A DNA stretch of 64,000 bases, taken from contig JAZOLO010000012.1 of assembly GCA_045653035.1 (NCBI GenBank), positions 7,432 to 71,431 of the forward strand, written 5' to 3'. Shown piece by piece: positions 43,226-50,702 of this stretch. The number at the start of each line of letters is the position of its first letter. The first letter of the stretch is position 1. The translations under genes were made by a program, and so were the position numbers. The DNA comes from RGIG6353 sp045653035. Lineage in GTDB: Bacteria > Bacillota > Clostridia > Oscillospirales > SIG627. A model generated the notes under the pieces. That model was not told where the DNA came from and did not search any database. It was given only the letters and a program-made list of their open reading frames with translations.

Positions 43226-44626
43226 TTAGAAATCTGCACTTCCTACTGTTCTGGGGAATGCTTCAACGTCACGGATATTTCCGATACCTGTGAGGTACAT
43301 GATAAGTCTTTCAAAGCCGAGTCCGAAGCCTGCGTGCTTAACGCCGCCGTACTTTCTGAGTTCAAGATACCACCAGTAGTCCTCGGGCTTCAGTCCAAGC
43401 TCGTCCATTCTCTTTTCAAGAAGCTCGAGTCTTTCCTCTCTCTGTGAACCTCCAATAAGCTCTCCAACACCCGGAACGAGCATATCCATTGCGGCAACGG
43501 TCTTGTTGTCCTCGTTCATTCTCATGTAGAACGCCTTTATCTCCTTGGGGTAATCGGTTACAAATACGGGCTTGCCGAATATCTTTTCGGTAAGGTATCT
43601 TTCATGCTCTGTCTGGAGGTCAACGCCCCATTCAACGGGATACTCAAACTTCTCACCGCTCTTTTTAAGAAGCTCTACCGCCTCGGTATAGGTAACTCTG
43701 CCGAAGTCGCTTTCAACAAGTGAGTTGAGTCTTTCTTTGAGTTCCTTATCGAAGAAGTTGTTGAAGAAATCAATTTCCTGAGGGCAGTTTTCAAGAACGT
43801 AGGAAATAACCGACTTTATCATATCCTCTGCCATTTCCATATCGTCTTCGAGGTCTGCAAATGCCATTTCAGGCTCCATCATCCAGAACTCTGCCGCATG
43901 TCTTGCGGTATTTGAGTTCTCTGCACGGAAGGTAGGACCGAAGGTATAAACGTTGGAATATGCTAGTGCGAAGCACTCTGCATTAAGCTGACCTGAAACT
44001 GTAAGGTTTGTGCCCTTGCCGAAGAAGTCTTCAGCAAAGTTCACCTTTCCGTCCTCGGTCATGGGGAGGTTATCAAGGTCGAGAGTAGTTATTCTGAACT
44101 GTTCACCTGCACCCTCGCAGTCGCTTCCTGTGATGATAGGTGTGTTTACGTAAACGTAGCCTCTTTCCTGAAAGAACTTATGAATAGCGTAAGCCGCAAC
44201 GCTTCTTACACGGAATACGGCGTTGAAGGTATTAGCTCTGGGACGGAGGTGCGCTATAGTACGAAGGAACTCAAGGCTATGCTTCTTCTTCTGGAGAGGA
44301 TAGTCGGGAGTTGAGGTCGCCTCTACCGAAATTTCAGTCGCATTAAGCTCGAAGGGCTGTTTTGCATCGGGTGTGAGAATAAGCGTTCCACGAACGAGAA
44401 TTGCGGCTGAAACGTTCTGCTTTGCTATATCCTTATAATTTTCAACCTTTGCTTCCTCAAACACCACCTGAAGATTTTTGAAACAGCTTCCGTCATTGAT
44501 TTCAGCAAAGCCGAAAACGTTGGAGGCACGGATAGTTCTTACCCATCCTGCAACGGTTATTTCCTTGCCACCGAATTTTTCTTTGTCGGCGTATATTTCT
44601 TTTATTTTTACTCTTTTTGCGTACAT
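43226..44626 (-). CDS. asnS: Asparaginyl-tRNA synthetase
   Basis: 466 residues. N-terminal OB anticodon domain (EITVAGWVRTIRASN), class II core with motif 1 region (FFQERGYVYVNTPIITGSDCEGAGEQF), motif 2 FRAENSNTARHAAEFWMMEPEMAF and motif 3 GFGLGFERLIMYLTG. The HAAEFWMMEPE sequence marks AsnRS rather than AspRS. Charges tRNA-Asn. Directly after asnA in one operon, which couples asparagine supply with its use. Confidence 0.95.
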   Translation of the reverse strand: MYAKRVKIKEIYADKEKFGGKEITVAGWVRTIRASNVFGFAEINDGSCFKNLQVVFEEAKVENYKDIAKQNVSAAILVRGTLILTPDAKQPFELNATEISVEATSTPDYPLQKKKHSLEFLRTIAHLRPRANTFNAVFRVRSVAAYAIHKFFQERGYVYVNTPIITGSDCEGAGEQFRITTLDLDNLPMTEDGKVNFAEDFFGKGTNLTVSGQLNAECFALAYSNVYTFGPTFRAENSNTARHAAEFWMMEPEMAFADLEDDMEMAEDMIKSVISYVLENCPQEIDFFNNFFDKELKERLNSLVESDFGRVTYTEAVELLKKSGEKFEYPVEWGVDLQTEHERYLTEKIFGKPVFVTDYPKEIKAFYMRMNEDNKTVAAMDMLVPGVGELIGGSQREERLELLEKRMDELGLKPEDYWWYLELRKYGGVKHAGFGLGFERLIMYLTGIGNIRDVEAFPRTVGSADF

Positions 44627-44638
44627 AACTTTGTCCTT

Positions 44639-45652
44639 TCACAGAAGAATTATATTGTTATCAGCACATTCCTTTATCATGCTTTCGTTCCATGCAGATG
44701 CCTGTACTTCACCAACGTGTGCCTTTTGCAAAATAAGCATACAAAGTCTTGACTGACCTATTCCTCCGCCTATGGTAAGAGGAAGCGCATCCTCTAAAAG
44801 CATCTTATGGAAAGGAAGCTCACGTCGGTTGTTACAACCGCTTATATCAAGCTGACGTGCAAGGCTTTCGCTGTCAACTCTTATACCCATCGAGGAAATC
44901 TCGCATGACCTGTCAAGAACAGGATTATAGAGGAGAATATCTCCGTTAAGCTCCCAGTCGTCATAGTCTGGTGCTCTGCCGTCATGGCGGTTTCCGCTTT
45001 TGAGCTTTCCGCCGATTTTTTCAATAAATACCGTTTTCTTTTCACGGGTTATCTGATGTTCACGCTCTTTAGAGGTAAGCTTTGGATATCTGTCCTCAAG
45101 CTCCTGTGAGGTGATGAAGAATACCTCTTCTTCAATAAAGGGAGTGAGCACAGGGAATTCCTTTACTGCGGTAAGCTCTGTTTTCTTAACGGATGAAATA
45201 ATACGTCTTACGATGTCATGAAGGAACTCTGTATTTCTTTCCTCTCTTGTTATAACTCTTTCCCAGTCCCACTGGTCAACGTAGGAGGAATGAAGATTGT
45301 CAAGCTCCTCGTCACGTCTTATAGCGTTCATGTCAGTATAAAGACCTGAACCCGCTTCAAAGCCGTAGCGGTAAAGAGCCATTCTTTTCCATTTTGCAAG
45401 GGAATGGACTATTTCAAATTCCTCTCCCTTTATATCGAGCATATCAAAGGAAACGGGTCTTTCTGTGCCGTTCAGATTATCGTTGAGCCCTGAGTCACGG
45501 CTCACGAAAAGAGGTGCCGATACACGTTCAAGATTCAATGCGTTTTTTAAATTATTCTCAAACGTATCCTTTACAGTTTTTATAGCTTTTTCAGTTTCAC
45601 GGATATTCAGCGGTGTCGAGTAATCTTTTGGAATAATAAATTCAAACGACAT
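44639..45652 (-). CDS. asnA: Aspartate-ammonia ligase (asparagine synthetase A)
   Basis: 337 residues. Class II-synthetase-like fold: SAPLFVSRDSGLNDNLNGTERPV, RYGFEAGSGLYTDMNAIRRDEELDNLHSSYVDQWDWE and GGGIGQSRLCMLIL. Makes Asn from Asp, NH3 and ATP. Start ATG 45652 follows AGGAGG; 11 open codons upstream lack a site. Promoter at 45693-45721; the leader of about 34 nt leaves no room for a T-box. Confidence 0.95.
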   Translation of the reverse strand: MSFEFIIPKDYSTPLNIRETEKAIKTVKDTFENNLKNALNLERVSAPLFVSRDSGLNDNLNGTERPVSFDMLDIKGEEFEIVHSLAKWKRMALYRYGFEAGSGLYTDMNAIRRDEELDNLHSSYVDQWDWERVITREERNTEFLHDIVRRIISSVKKTELTAVKEFPVLTPFIEEEVFFITSQELEDRYPKLTSKEREHQITREKKTVFIEKIGGKLKSGNRHDGRAPDYDDWELNGDILLYNPVLDRSCEISSMGIRVDSESLARQLDISGCNNRRELPFHKMLLEDALPLTIGGGIGQSRLCMLILQKAHVGEVQASAWNESMIKECADNNIILL

Positions 45653-45692
45653 AAAAAACCTCCTATTACAACAAAATAAAACCATACATTAG

Positions 45693-45721
45693 ATTATATA
45701 CCAAAAAGTCTTTGTTTGCAA
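45693..45721 (-). promoter_or_regulatory. Sigma-A promoter of asnA-asnS
   Basis: Minus strand TTGCAA (45721-45716), 17-nt spacer, TATAAT (45698-45693). Confidence 0.8.
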
Positions 45722-45755
45722 TAGAAAACTGAAATTTTTTCACTTTTCCTCCATA

Positions 45756-45784
45756 TTGATTTTAATTTATTTTTATGTTATACT
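45756..45784 (+). promoter_or_regulatory. Promoter of a probably leaderless transcript (FkbM gene)
   Basis: TTGATT 45756-45761, 17-nt spacer, TATACT 45779-45784, then exactly 9 nt to the ATG at 45794 with no Shine-Dalgarno sequence: the same geometry as at 23849-23887. Confidence 0.72.
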
Positions 45785-45793
45785 CATACCACT

Positions 45794-46900
45794 ATGAAAA
45801 ATATACTTAATACGCTCCCTTCAATGTGGGAGGACTTAAAAAAACACAATAAAAAAATAGTTCTTTACGGTATGGGTGACGGTGCGGTAAAGCTACTCCG
45901 TATACTTGAGAAAGAGGGGCTTTATTGCTCGGGTGTTTTTGCAAGTGACGATTTTGTAAGGCATCAAAGCTTTATGGGTTTTACTGTTAAAAGTCTCTCT
46001 GAGCTTGAAGATGAGCTGGGGGATTTCACGGTACTCTCGGCTTTTGCCACAAGGCTTCCCGAGGTAATGGAAAACTTCAAAAGGATTTCTCTTTGTCACG
46101 AGCTTTTTATCCCCGATATAAGCGTATCGGGTGACTTTCTTGAGCTTTTCGACAGGGCTTTCTTTGAAAAGCATCTTGCAAGACTCGAAAAAGTTCACGA
46201 TGCTCTTGACGGATACGGCAAAGAATTTTTCAAGACTCTTATTTCCTATAAATTCACGGGAAAGCTTGAATTTCTTGAACGCCTTGAGGCACTTCGAGAA
46301 GAAGCCACCTTTCCTTATGATAAAAATAAGATTACTTCCTTTGCAGATTTCGGTGCATATACGGGTGATACAGTAAAAGAAGCAATAGCACTTTACCCAA
46401 ACCTTAAAAGGATTTCAGCCTTTGAGCCTGACCCAAAAAGCTTTTCAAAGCTTCTTCTCAATACCGATAACGAAAAAGCAGAGATACACGCTATCAATGC
46501 TCTTGTGTGGAACGAAAACACCACGCTTGTGCTTCGCTCGGGCGGTGCTATGAACACCATAATCGAAAAGAACGTCACCCACTCCGACGATATGCAAAAA
46601 AAGAAGTGTGTGGAAGTTCGTGCTGTCAAGGGTGACGATGCACTTCCCTTCACTCCCGACCTTATCAAGATGGACGTGGAAGGATGTGAGGAAATGGCAA
46701 TCGAGGGATGCAATAAAATTATATCAGAAAGCACACCCGTTCTCCGTGTTTCAATATACCACAATCACCGTGACCTTTTCTCGCTTTACGAAAAAATATC
46801 CGCCCTTCACGGCGGATACAGATACACCCTCAGGCAGAAATGCCGTTACATTCCTGCCTGGGATGTGGAACTCATTGCGTTAAAAGATACGGATAATTGA
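45794..46900 (+). CDS. FkbM family methyltransferase
   Basis: 368 residues. Residues 15-100 form a Rossmann-like nucleotide-binding lobe (KKIVLYGMGDGAVKLLRILEKEG); residues 175-345 are the FkbM SAM-methyltransferase: FADFGAYTGDTVKEA (SAM loop), ISAFEPDPKSF, LIKMDVEGCEEMAIEG. The family methylates hydroxyls of sugars or lipids; substrate unknown. No ribosome-binding site ahead of the start. Its last 21 nt overlap the end of the convergent hom gene. Confidence 0.83.
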   Translation: MKNILNTLPSMWEDLKKHNKKIVLYGMGDGAVKLLRILEKEGLYCSGVFASDDFVRHQSFMGFTVKSLSELEDELGDFTVLSAFATRLPEVMENFKRISLCHELFIPDISVSGDFLELFDRAFFEKHLARLEKVHDALDGYGKEFFKTLISYKFTGKLEFLERLEALREEATFPYDKNKITSFADFGAYTGDTVKEAIALYPNLKRISAFEPDPKSFSKLLLNTDNEKAEIHAINALVWNENTTLVLRSGGAMNTIIEKNVTHSDDMQKKKCVEVRAVKGDDALPFTPDLIKMDVEGCEEMAIEGCNKIISESTPVLRVSIYHNHRDLFSLYEKISALHGGYRYTLRQKCRYIPAWDVELIALKDTDN

Positions 46901-48094
46901 AAGGCACTTTATGCCCTCTGCTTCAAGTTTTGCAGTACGTGATTTACATTCACTATAAGGCATCTTTTCGGTGGTAATACAGATTTCACCGTCATTTGTA
47001 TCAAGAATTTTCGCATCAAAAAGCTCTTCAATGGGCTTTTTTTCTTTTGCTTCAAAGGCTATATAATACTTATCCTCAACGTCCTCTGCGTCAACAAGGA
47101 AGCCTTCGGGGGTTTCGTCAGGCGAACACCACGAAACGTCAAGACCGCCTGTCTTTACTACGTCAAGCACGTCAGCAACCATAGCAGATGCGGTGGGAAG
47201 CATTCCTGCACCTCTGCCCGAGAGGGTTACCTCTCCTACGGCATTTCCGTTAACTGCTACGGCGTTGAATACGTCATCAATTTTTGATATAACACGCTCA
47301 CCCGAGACTATAAATGGAGCAACCATGACACTGAGCTTGTCTTCTATCTTCTTACATCTGCCGAGAAGCTTTATAGAAGCGCCTATACTTTCTGCAATCT
47401 TGACATCCTTATTACGAATAGCCGTAATTCCTTCGGTGTAAACCTTGGTGGAGTCAACGCCCTTACCGAAAACGATATCTGCAAGGATACAAATCTTACG
47501 GCAGGTGTCAACACCGTTTATATCATCGGAGGGGTCATGCTCTGCATAGCCCTTTTCCTGTGCTGATTTAAGTGCAGATTCAAAGCTTTCGGAATACTTA
47601 TTCATCATAGTGAGTATATAGTTAGTAGTGCCGTTAAGAATTCCGCAAACAGAGTCAATTGCATTAGCTGCAAGGCATCTTGAAATAGGACGGATAACAG
47701 GTGTGCCTCCTCCTACACTTGCCTCAAACATATAGCCTACACCGTTTTCCTTTGCGGTCTTTATAAGCTCGTGACCGAACTTTGCAACAACTTCTTTATT
47801 TGAGGTAACCACGTGCTTTCCCTTTTTCAGTGCTTCAAGAGAAAAGTCAACGGCAGGGTGAGCGCCTCCCATACATTCAACTACAACGTTAACGTCAGGG
47901 TCGTTCATAATAACGTCGATATCGTGAACTACAAGGTCCTGCCATATAGTATTCGGAAATTCACGCTTATCAAAAATATATTTTACTGAAATAGAATCGC
48001 CGAGAGCCTTCGCAAGCTTCTCGTTGTTCATGCGGATAACTTCGCCAACACCAGAGCCTACTACTCCAAAGCCAAGTATAGCAACGTTTATCAT
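46880..48094 (-). CDS. hom: Homoserine dehydrogenase
   Basis: 404 residues. NAD(P)-binding NVAILGFGVVGSGV, catalytic domain with VVTSNKEVVAKFG, EASVGGGTPVIRPI, GILNGTTNYILT and YAEHDPSDDINGVD. The C-terminal ACT part is short but present (to KCLSIIRIF). Reduces aspartate semialdehyde to homoserine for Thr/Met synthesis. Promoter at 48134-48162 and AGGAGGAG before the ATG. Confidence 0.94.
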   Translation of the reverse strand: MINVAILGFGVVGSGVGEVIRMNNEKLAKALGDSISVKYIFDKREFPNTIWQDLVVHDIDVIMNDPDVNVVVECMGGAHPAVDFSLEALKKGKHVVTSNKEVVAKFGHELIKTAKENGVGYMFEASVGGGTPVIRPISRCLAANAIDSVCGILNGTTNYILTMMNKYSESFESALKSAQEKGYAEHDPSDDINGVDTCRKICILADIVFGKGVDSTKVYTEGITAIRNKDVKIAESIGASIKLLGRCKKIEDKLSVMVAPFIVSGERVISKIDDVFNAVAVNGNAVGEVTLSGRGAGMLPTASAMVADVLDVVKTGGLDVSWCSPDETPEGFLVDAEDVEDKYYIAFEAKEKKPIEELFDAKILDTNDGEICITTEKMPYSECKSRTAKLEAEGIKCLSIIRIF

Positions 48095-48133
48095 CTGTGC
48101 TCCTCCTGTATTTTCAAAAACATCATTAGGGAT

Positions 48134-48162
48134 ATTTTACCACATTTATTTATATTTTTCAA
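48134..48162 (-). promoter_or_regulatory. Sigma-A promoter of hom
   Basis: Minus strand TTGAAA (48162-48157), 17-nt spacer, TAAAAT (48139-48134). Confidence 0.75.
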
Positions 48163-48190
48163 TAGTAAAAAAGCAAAAAAGGAGAAAAGA

Positions 48191-49150
48191 ATGTCTTTGT
48201 CAATGAAAAAATACAAAAATCTGTATATTTCTTTATTGATTTTACTTGTGATATATGTTTTATTTAACGGTTTGTTTCCTGTGACATTTGCCTTAACACT
48301 TGCGTTTTTTGTTTCTTATTTTTTACAGAAGCCAATTTATTTCTTTTACACAAAGCTTCACATACCTAGAGTGCTTTCCTCTGTTATACTTCTTTTCACA
48401 TTCATTTTATCATTTGTTTTATCAATATGGTTTCTGATAGTAAAGCTTTATCGGGAGCTTTATTTTTATTACGAAAATACAGCCGACACCATTACCCCGT
48501 TTTTGAAATCGTTTATAGGCTTTTTTTCAAAAAATCTCACACACGTGATAAGCAAGGTGTCGGAACTTTTTTCATCGGTGAGTGAGCTTTTCCCAAAGGC
48601 TCTTATTTTCTTTGGTATTTTCTTTTTTGCAACCTTTTACTTTAGTAGTGACTATCAAAAAATAAAGAAGCAAATATTCCGTTTACTTCCTCGCGACAGC
48701 TTCCTTTTCACAGTGCAAAAAGCTATCCGAACTATCCTTTCAGGATATCTTAAGCTATACTTCATACTTTTCCTTTTTACCTTTTCCTGTCTCTTTCTTT
48801 CCTTTACACTCCTTGATATCACCCTTGCCTTTACACTGGCTTTTGCAATTTCACTTTTTGACGCTCTGCCCATCGCTGGAATAGGTATAATAATGATACC
48901 TTGGGGCATTTTTGAATACTTATCCTCGGACAAAACGCTAGGTATATGGCTTATTATAGTCTTTGCAGTTATTACTATCATGAAAGAAATTCTCAAGCCT
49001 AAAATACTGGGTGGATTTGTTGGACTCCACCCACTTGTGTCCTTTGTTGCGATTTCTGCAGGATATCTTTTAATGGGCGTTATGGGAGTATTATTTATGC
49101 CATTTGCAGTGTACGTAGTAATGGAAGGTACAAAAAATAAAGGCGGATAA
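48191..49150 (+). CDS. AI-2E family/YtvI-like membrane protein
   Basis: 319 residues with about eight membrane helices and a central amphipathic part. Family marks: KPIYFFYTKLHIPRVLSSVILL, SLFDALPIAGIGIIMIPWGIFEYL and KEILKPKILGGFVGLHPLVSFVAI. The AI-2E group includes the Bacillus sporulation protein YtvI, which fits an endospore former; transport of AI-2 is not shown. Start ATG 48191 after AAAAGGAG. Confidence 0.83.
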   Translation: MSLSMKKYKNLYISLLILLVIYVLFNGLFPVTFALTLAFFVSYFLQKPIYFFYTKLHIPRVLSSVILLFTFILSFVLSIWFLIVKLYRELYFYYENTADTITPFLKSFIGFFSKNLTHVISKVSELFSSVSELFPKALIFFGIFFFATFYFSSDYQKIKKQIFRLLPRDSFLFTVQKAIRTILSGYLKLYFILFLFTFSCLFLSFTLLDITLAFTLAFAISLFDALPIAGIGIIMIPWGIFEYLSSDKTLGIWLIIVFAVITIMKEILKPKILGGFVGLHPLVSFVAISAGYLLMGVMGVLFMPFAVYVVMEGTKNKGG

Positions 49151-49163
49151 CCGCCTTTATTTT
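49134..49163. terminator. Bidirectional terminator
   Basis: 13-bp perfect stem (49134-49146 with 49151-49163, loop ATAA) between convergent genes; it contains the stop of the membrane-protein gene and touches the stop of the phosphatase gene. Confidence 0.9.
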
Positions 49164-49803
49164 ATACGTTTTTGGGAAGCTCTGTTTTAATTGACTCCAG
49201 ATGTGCGTCCTCACTGTATTTTTCAAGTGAACATTTGTCACCGTCAATACTTACCACCGTAACAGATGCGTTGGTAGCCCAAGGCACTTTGTTCATTTCA
49301 GAAACGTCACCAAACATCAAAGCCGCACCTACACATCTAATTGGAGTTGCGTGGGAAGCTATCACAAGTGTTTTGCCCTCGTTCTCACAGGCTACGCGTT
49401 TGAGATTTGCCATAATTCTCTCATAAAGCTCTCTCGTGGTTTCGCCGCCTGTACACTTGGAGTTACCAATATCAGTCCTCCACATAGCGAAATCCTCGGG
49501 ATAAAGCTTCGGGAGGTCAGAGAAAAGCTTTCCGTCCCATTCCCCTGCATCAATCTCTCTGAATCCGCTGTCAGGGGTTATATCAAGCCCGAGTCTGTCA
49601 GCGATAATCTTTCCCGTACAAAAGGCACGTTTTAGGTCGCTCGAGAGCACCTTGTCTACCTTAAAATTTTCTGCTATATATTCTGCCGTAAGCTTTGCCT
49701 GTGCGGCACCCTCATCGTGAAGGTCAACGTCAAGATGCCCTGCAAAAATGTTCTTATCATTTGCCACGCTCTTTCCGTGGCGTACTAGAATTATTCTTGT
49801 CAT
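49162..49803 (-). CDS. Histidine phosphatase family protein (phosphoglycerate mutase-like)
   Basis: 213 residues. RIILVRHGKSVANDKNIFAGH, SSDLKRAFCTGKI, EIDAGEWDGK and VIASHATPIRCVG: full catalytic set (His in RHGK, second His in ASHAT). Same length and layout as the protein at 15523-16164, including xFAGx after RHG, so likely paralogues with related substrates. Substrate unknown. Confidence 0.87.
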   Translation of the reverse strand: MTRIILVRHGKSVANDKNIFAGHLDVDLHDEGAAQAKLTAEYIAENFKVDKVLSSDLKRAFCTGKIIADRLGLDITPDSGFREIDAGEWDGKLFSDLPKLYPEDFAMWRTDIGNSKCTGGETTRELYERIMANLKRVACENEGKTLVIASHATPIRCVGAALMFGDVSEMNKVPWATNASVTVVSIDGDKCSLEKYSEDAHLESIKTELPKNV

Positions 49804-49860
49804 ACATTTCTCCGATAATCTTTTTTGTTATTATACCACATACATCAAGGATTGTAAACA

Positions 49861-49899
49861 AAAACCGCAAAACTTCGTTTTGAAGTCTTGCGGTTATTT
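49861..49899. terminator. Terminator at the end of the surface-fibre locus
   Basis: AACCGCAAAACTTC (49862-49875) pairs with GAAGTCTTGCGGTT (49881-49894) with one mismatch; T-rich in both directions. Ends the sortase transcript. Confidence 0.82.
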
Positions 49900-50643
49900 T
49901 TATTCGGCTATACCTATAAGAAGGAGTCTGTCCGAGTCATTTCGCCCGTAGCAGGTAGAGAGGGTTATGAATTTGCTTTTATCGGTCACCTCAATATCAG
50001 TGTGATAAGTGCTTTTCCTTAAAAGGTCTTTGATGATTCCATCTTTGCTTTCATCAATATAGGAATACCAAGTGTCTGTGTCCTTTACTCTGACTACGGC
50101 AAAGACCTTATAAACGGTAGTTGTCGTTTCTGTTATACGCTCAATTTCCGTGTGGCTGTTGTAAAAATCTTTTTCAAGATATTTTTTCAAAGTACCAAAC
50201 ATTGTGCCGTTCTTCATGTTGTGTCCGTAGATGATAAGATTGTCACTGTCAAGGCTACATCTGCCGTCAAGGAAGGGCGTGCCCGACGAGCTTTTATCGC
50301 CGTAGAAATTCTTGTATATATACTTTTCAGGTTCATCGGGCGTGTGCATTACGGGATAGCTTATATTCGTTCCCTCCACGTATAGCCATGCAACACAGTC
50401 GGGATTAGTATTCTGCAAGGCAGTAAGATTTATTTTAGGACGTTTGCTATCTTCCCCCTCGTATTCAACGCTTTCACTTATGTCGGGCTGTTCTTCCGCT
50501 AAGGGAGAATATGCAAGCTCTTTAACCCTTTCAAAATTCTCTATATCGGTTTTTCTCTCATGAAGCTCTCTTAAAATCATAAAAAGAGATACAAAAATTA
50601 TACAAAGGCAAATGATAATTCCCAGATAATAAAGCTTTTTCAT
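49900..50643 (-). CDS. srtB: Class B sortase
   Basis: 247 residues. N-terminal membrane anchor (YYLGIIICLCIIFVSLFMIL), sortase fold with catalytic His in IIYGHNMKNGTMFG, Cys in TLSTCYG and Arg in DRLLLIGI. The TLSTC form and the long N-terminal helix part mark class B. It joins proteins with a PxTG-type signal to peptidoglycan. The likely client is the TPDTG protein at 54985-56139; C. difficile SrtB is known to use (S/P)PxTG. Last gene of the fibre locus, set off from the upstream gene by a hairpin. Confidence 0.92.
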   Translation of the reverse strand: MKKLYYLGIIICLCIIFVSLFMILRELHERKTDIENFERVKELAYSPLAEEQPDISESVEYEGEDSKRPKINLTALQNTNPDCVAWLYVEGTNISYPVMHTPDEPEKYIYKNFYGDKSSSGTPFLDGRCSLDSDNLIIYGHNMKNGTMFGTLKKYLEKDFYNSHTEIERITETTTTVYKVFAVVRVKDTDTWYSYIDESKDGIIKDLLRKSTYHTDIEVTDKSKFITLSTCYGRNDSDRLLLIGIAE

Positions 50644-50661
50644 GGACTCCTCTTTTTTGAG

Positions 50662-50690
50662 AAAAAGGGCACAAAGCTTGTGCCCTTTTT
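50662..50690 (-). terminator. Intercistronic hairpin between the LRR gene and srtB
   Basis: 13-bp perfect stem (50662-50674 with 50678-50690, loop AGC) followed on the minus strand by TTTTT. Would limit read-through into srtB, giving much substrate and little enzyme. Confidence 0.85.
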
Positions 50691-50702
50691 ATATGTTTTT
50701 AA

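Noticed and set aside
45653..45692. T-box leader for asnA-asnS
   Set aside because: The leader is about 34 nt, far too short for a T-box, and no T-box consensus is seen.
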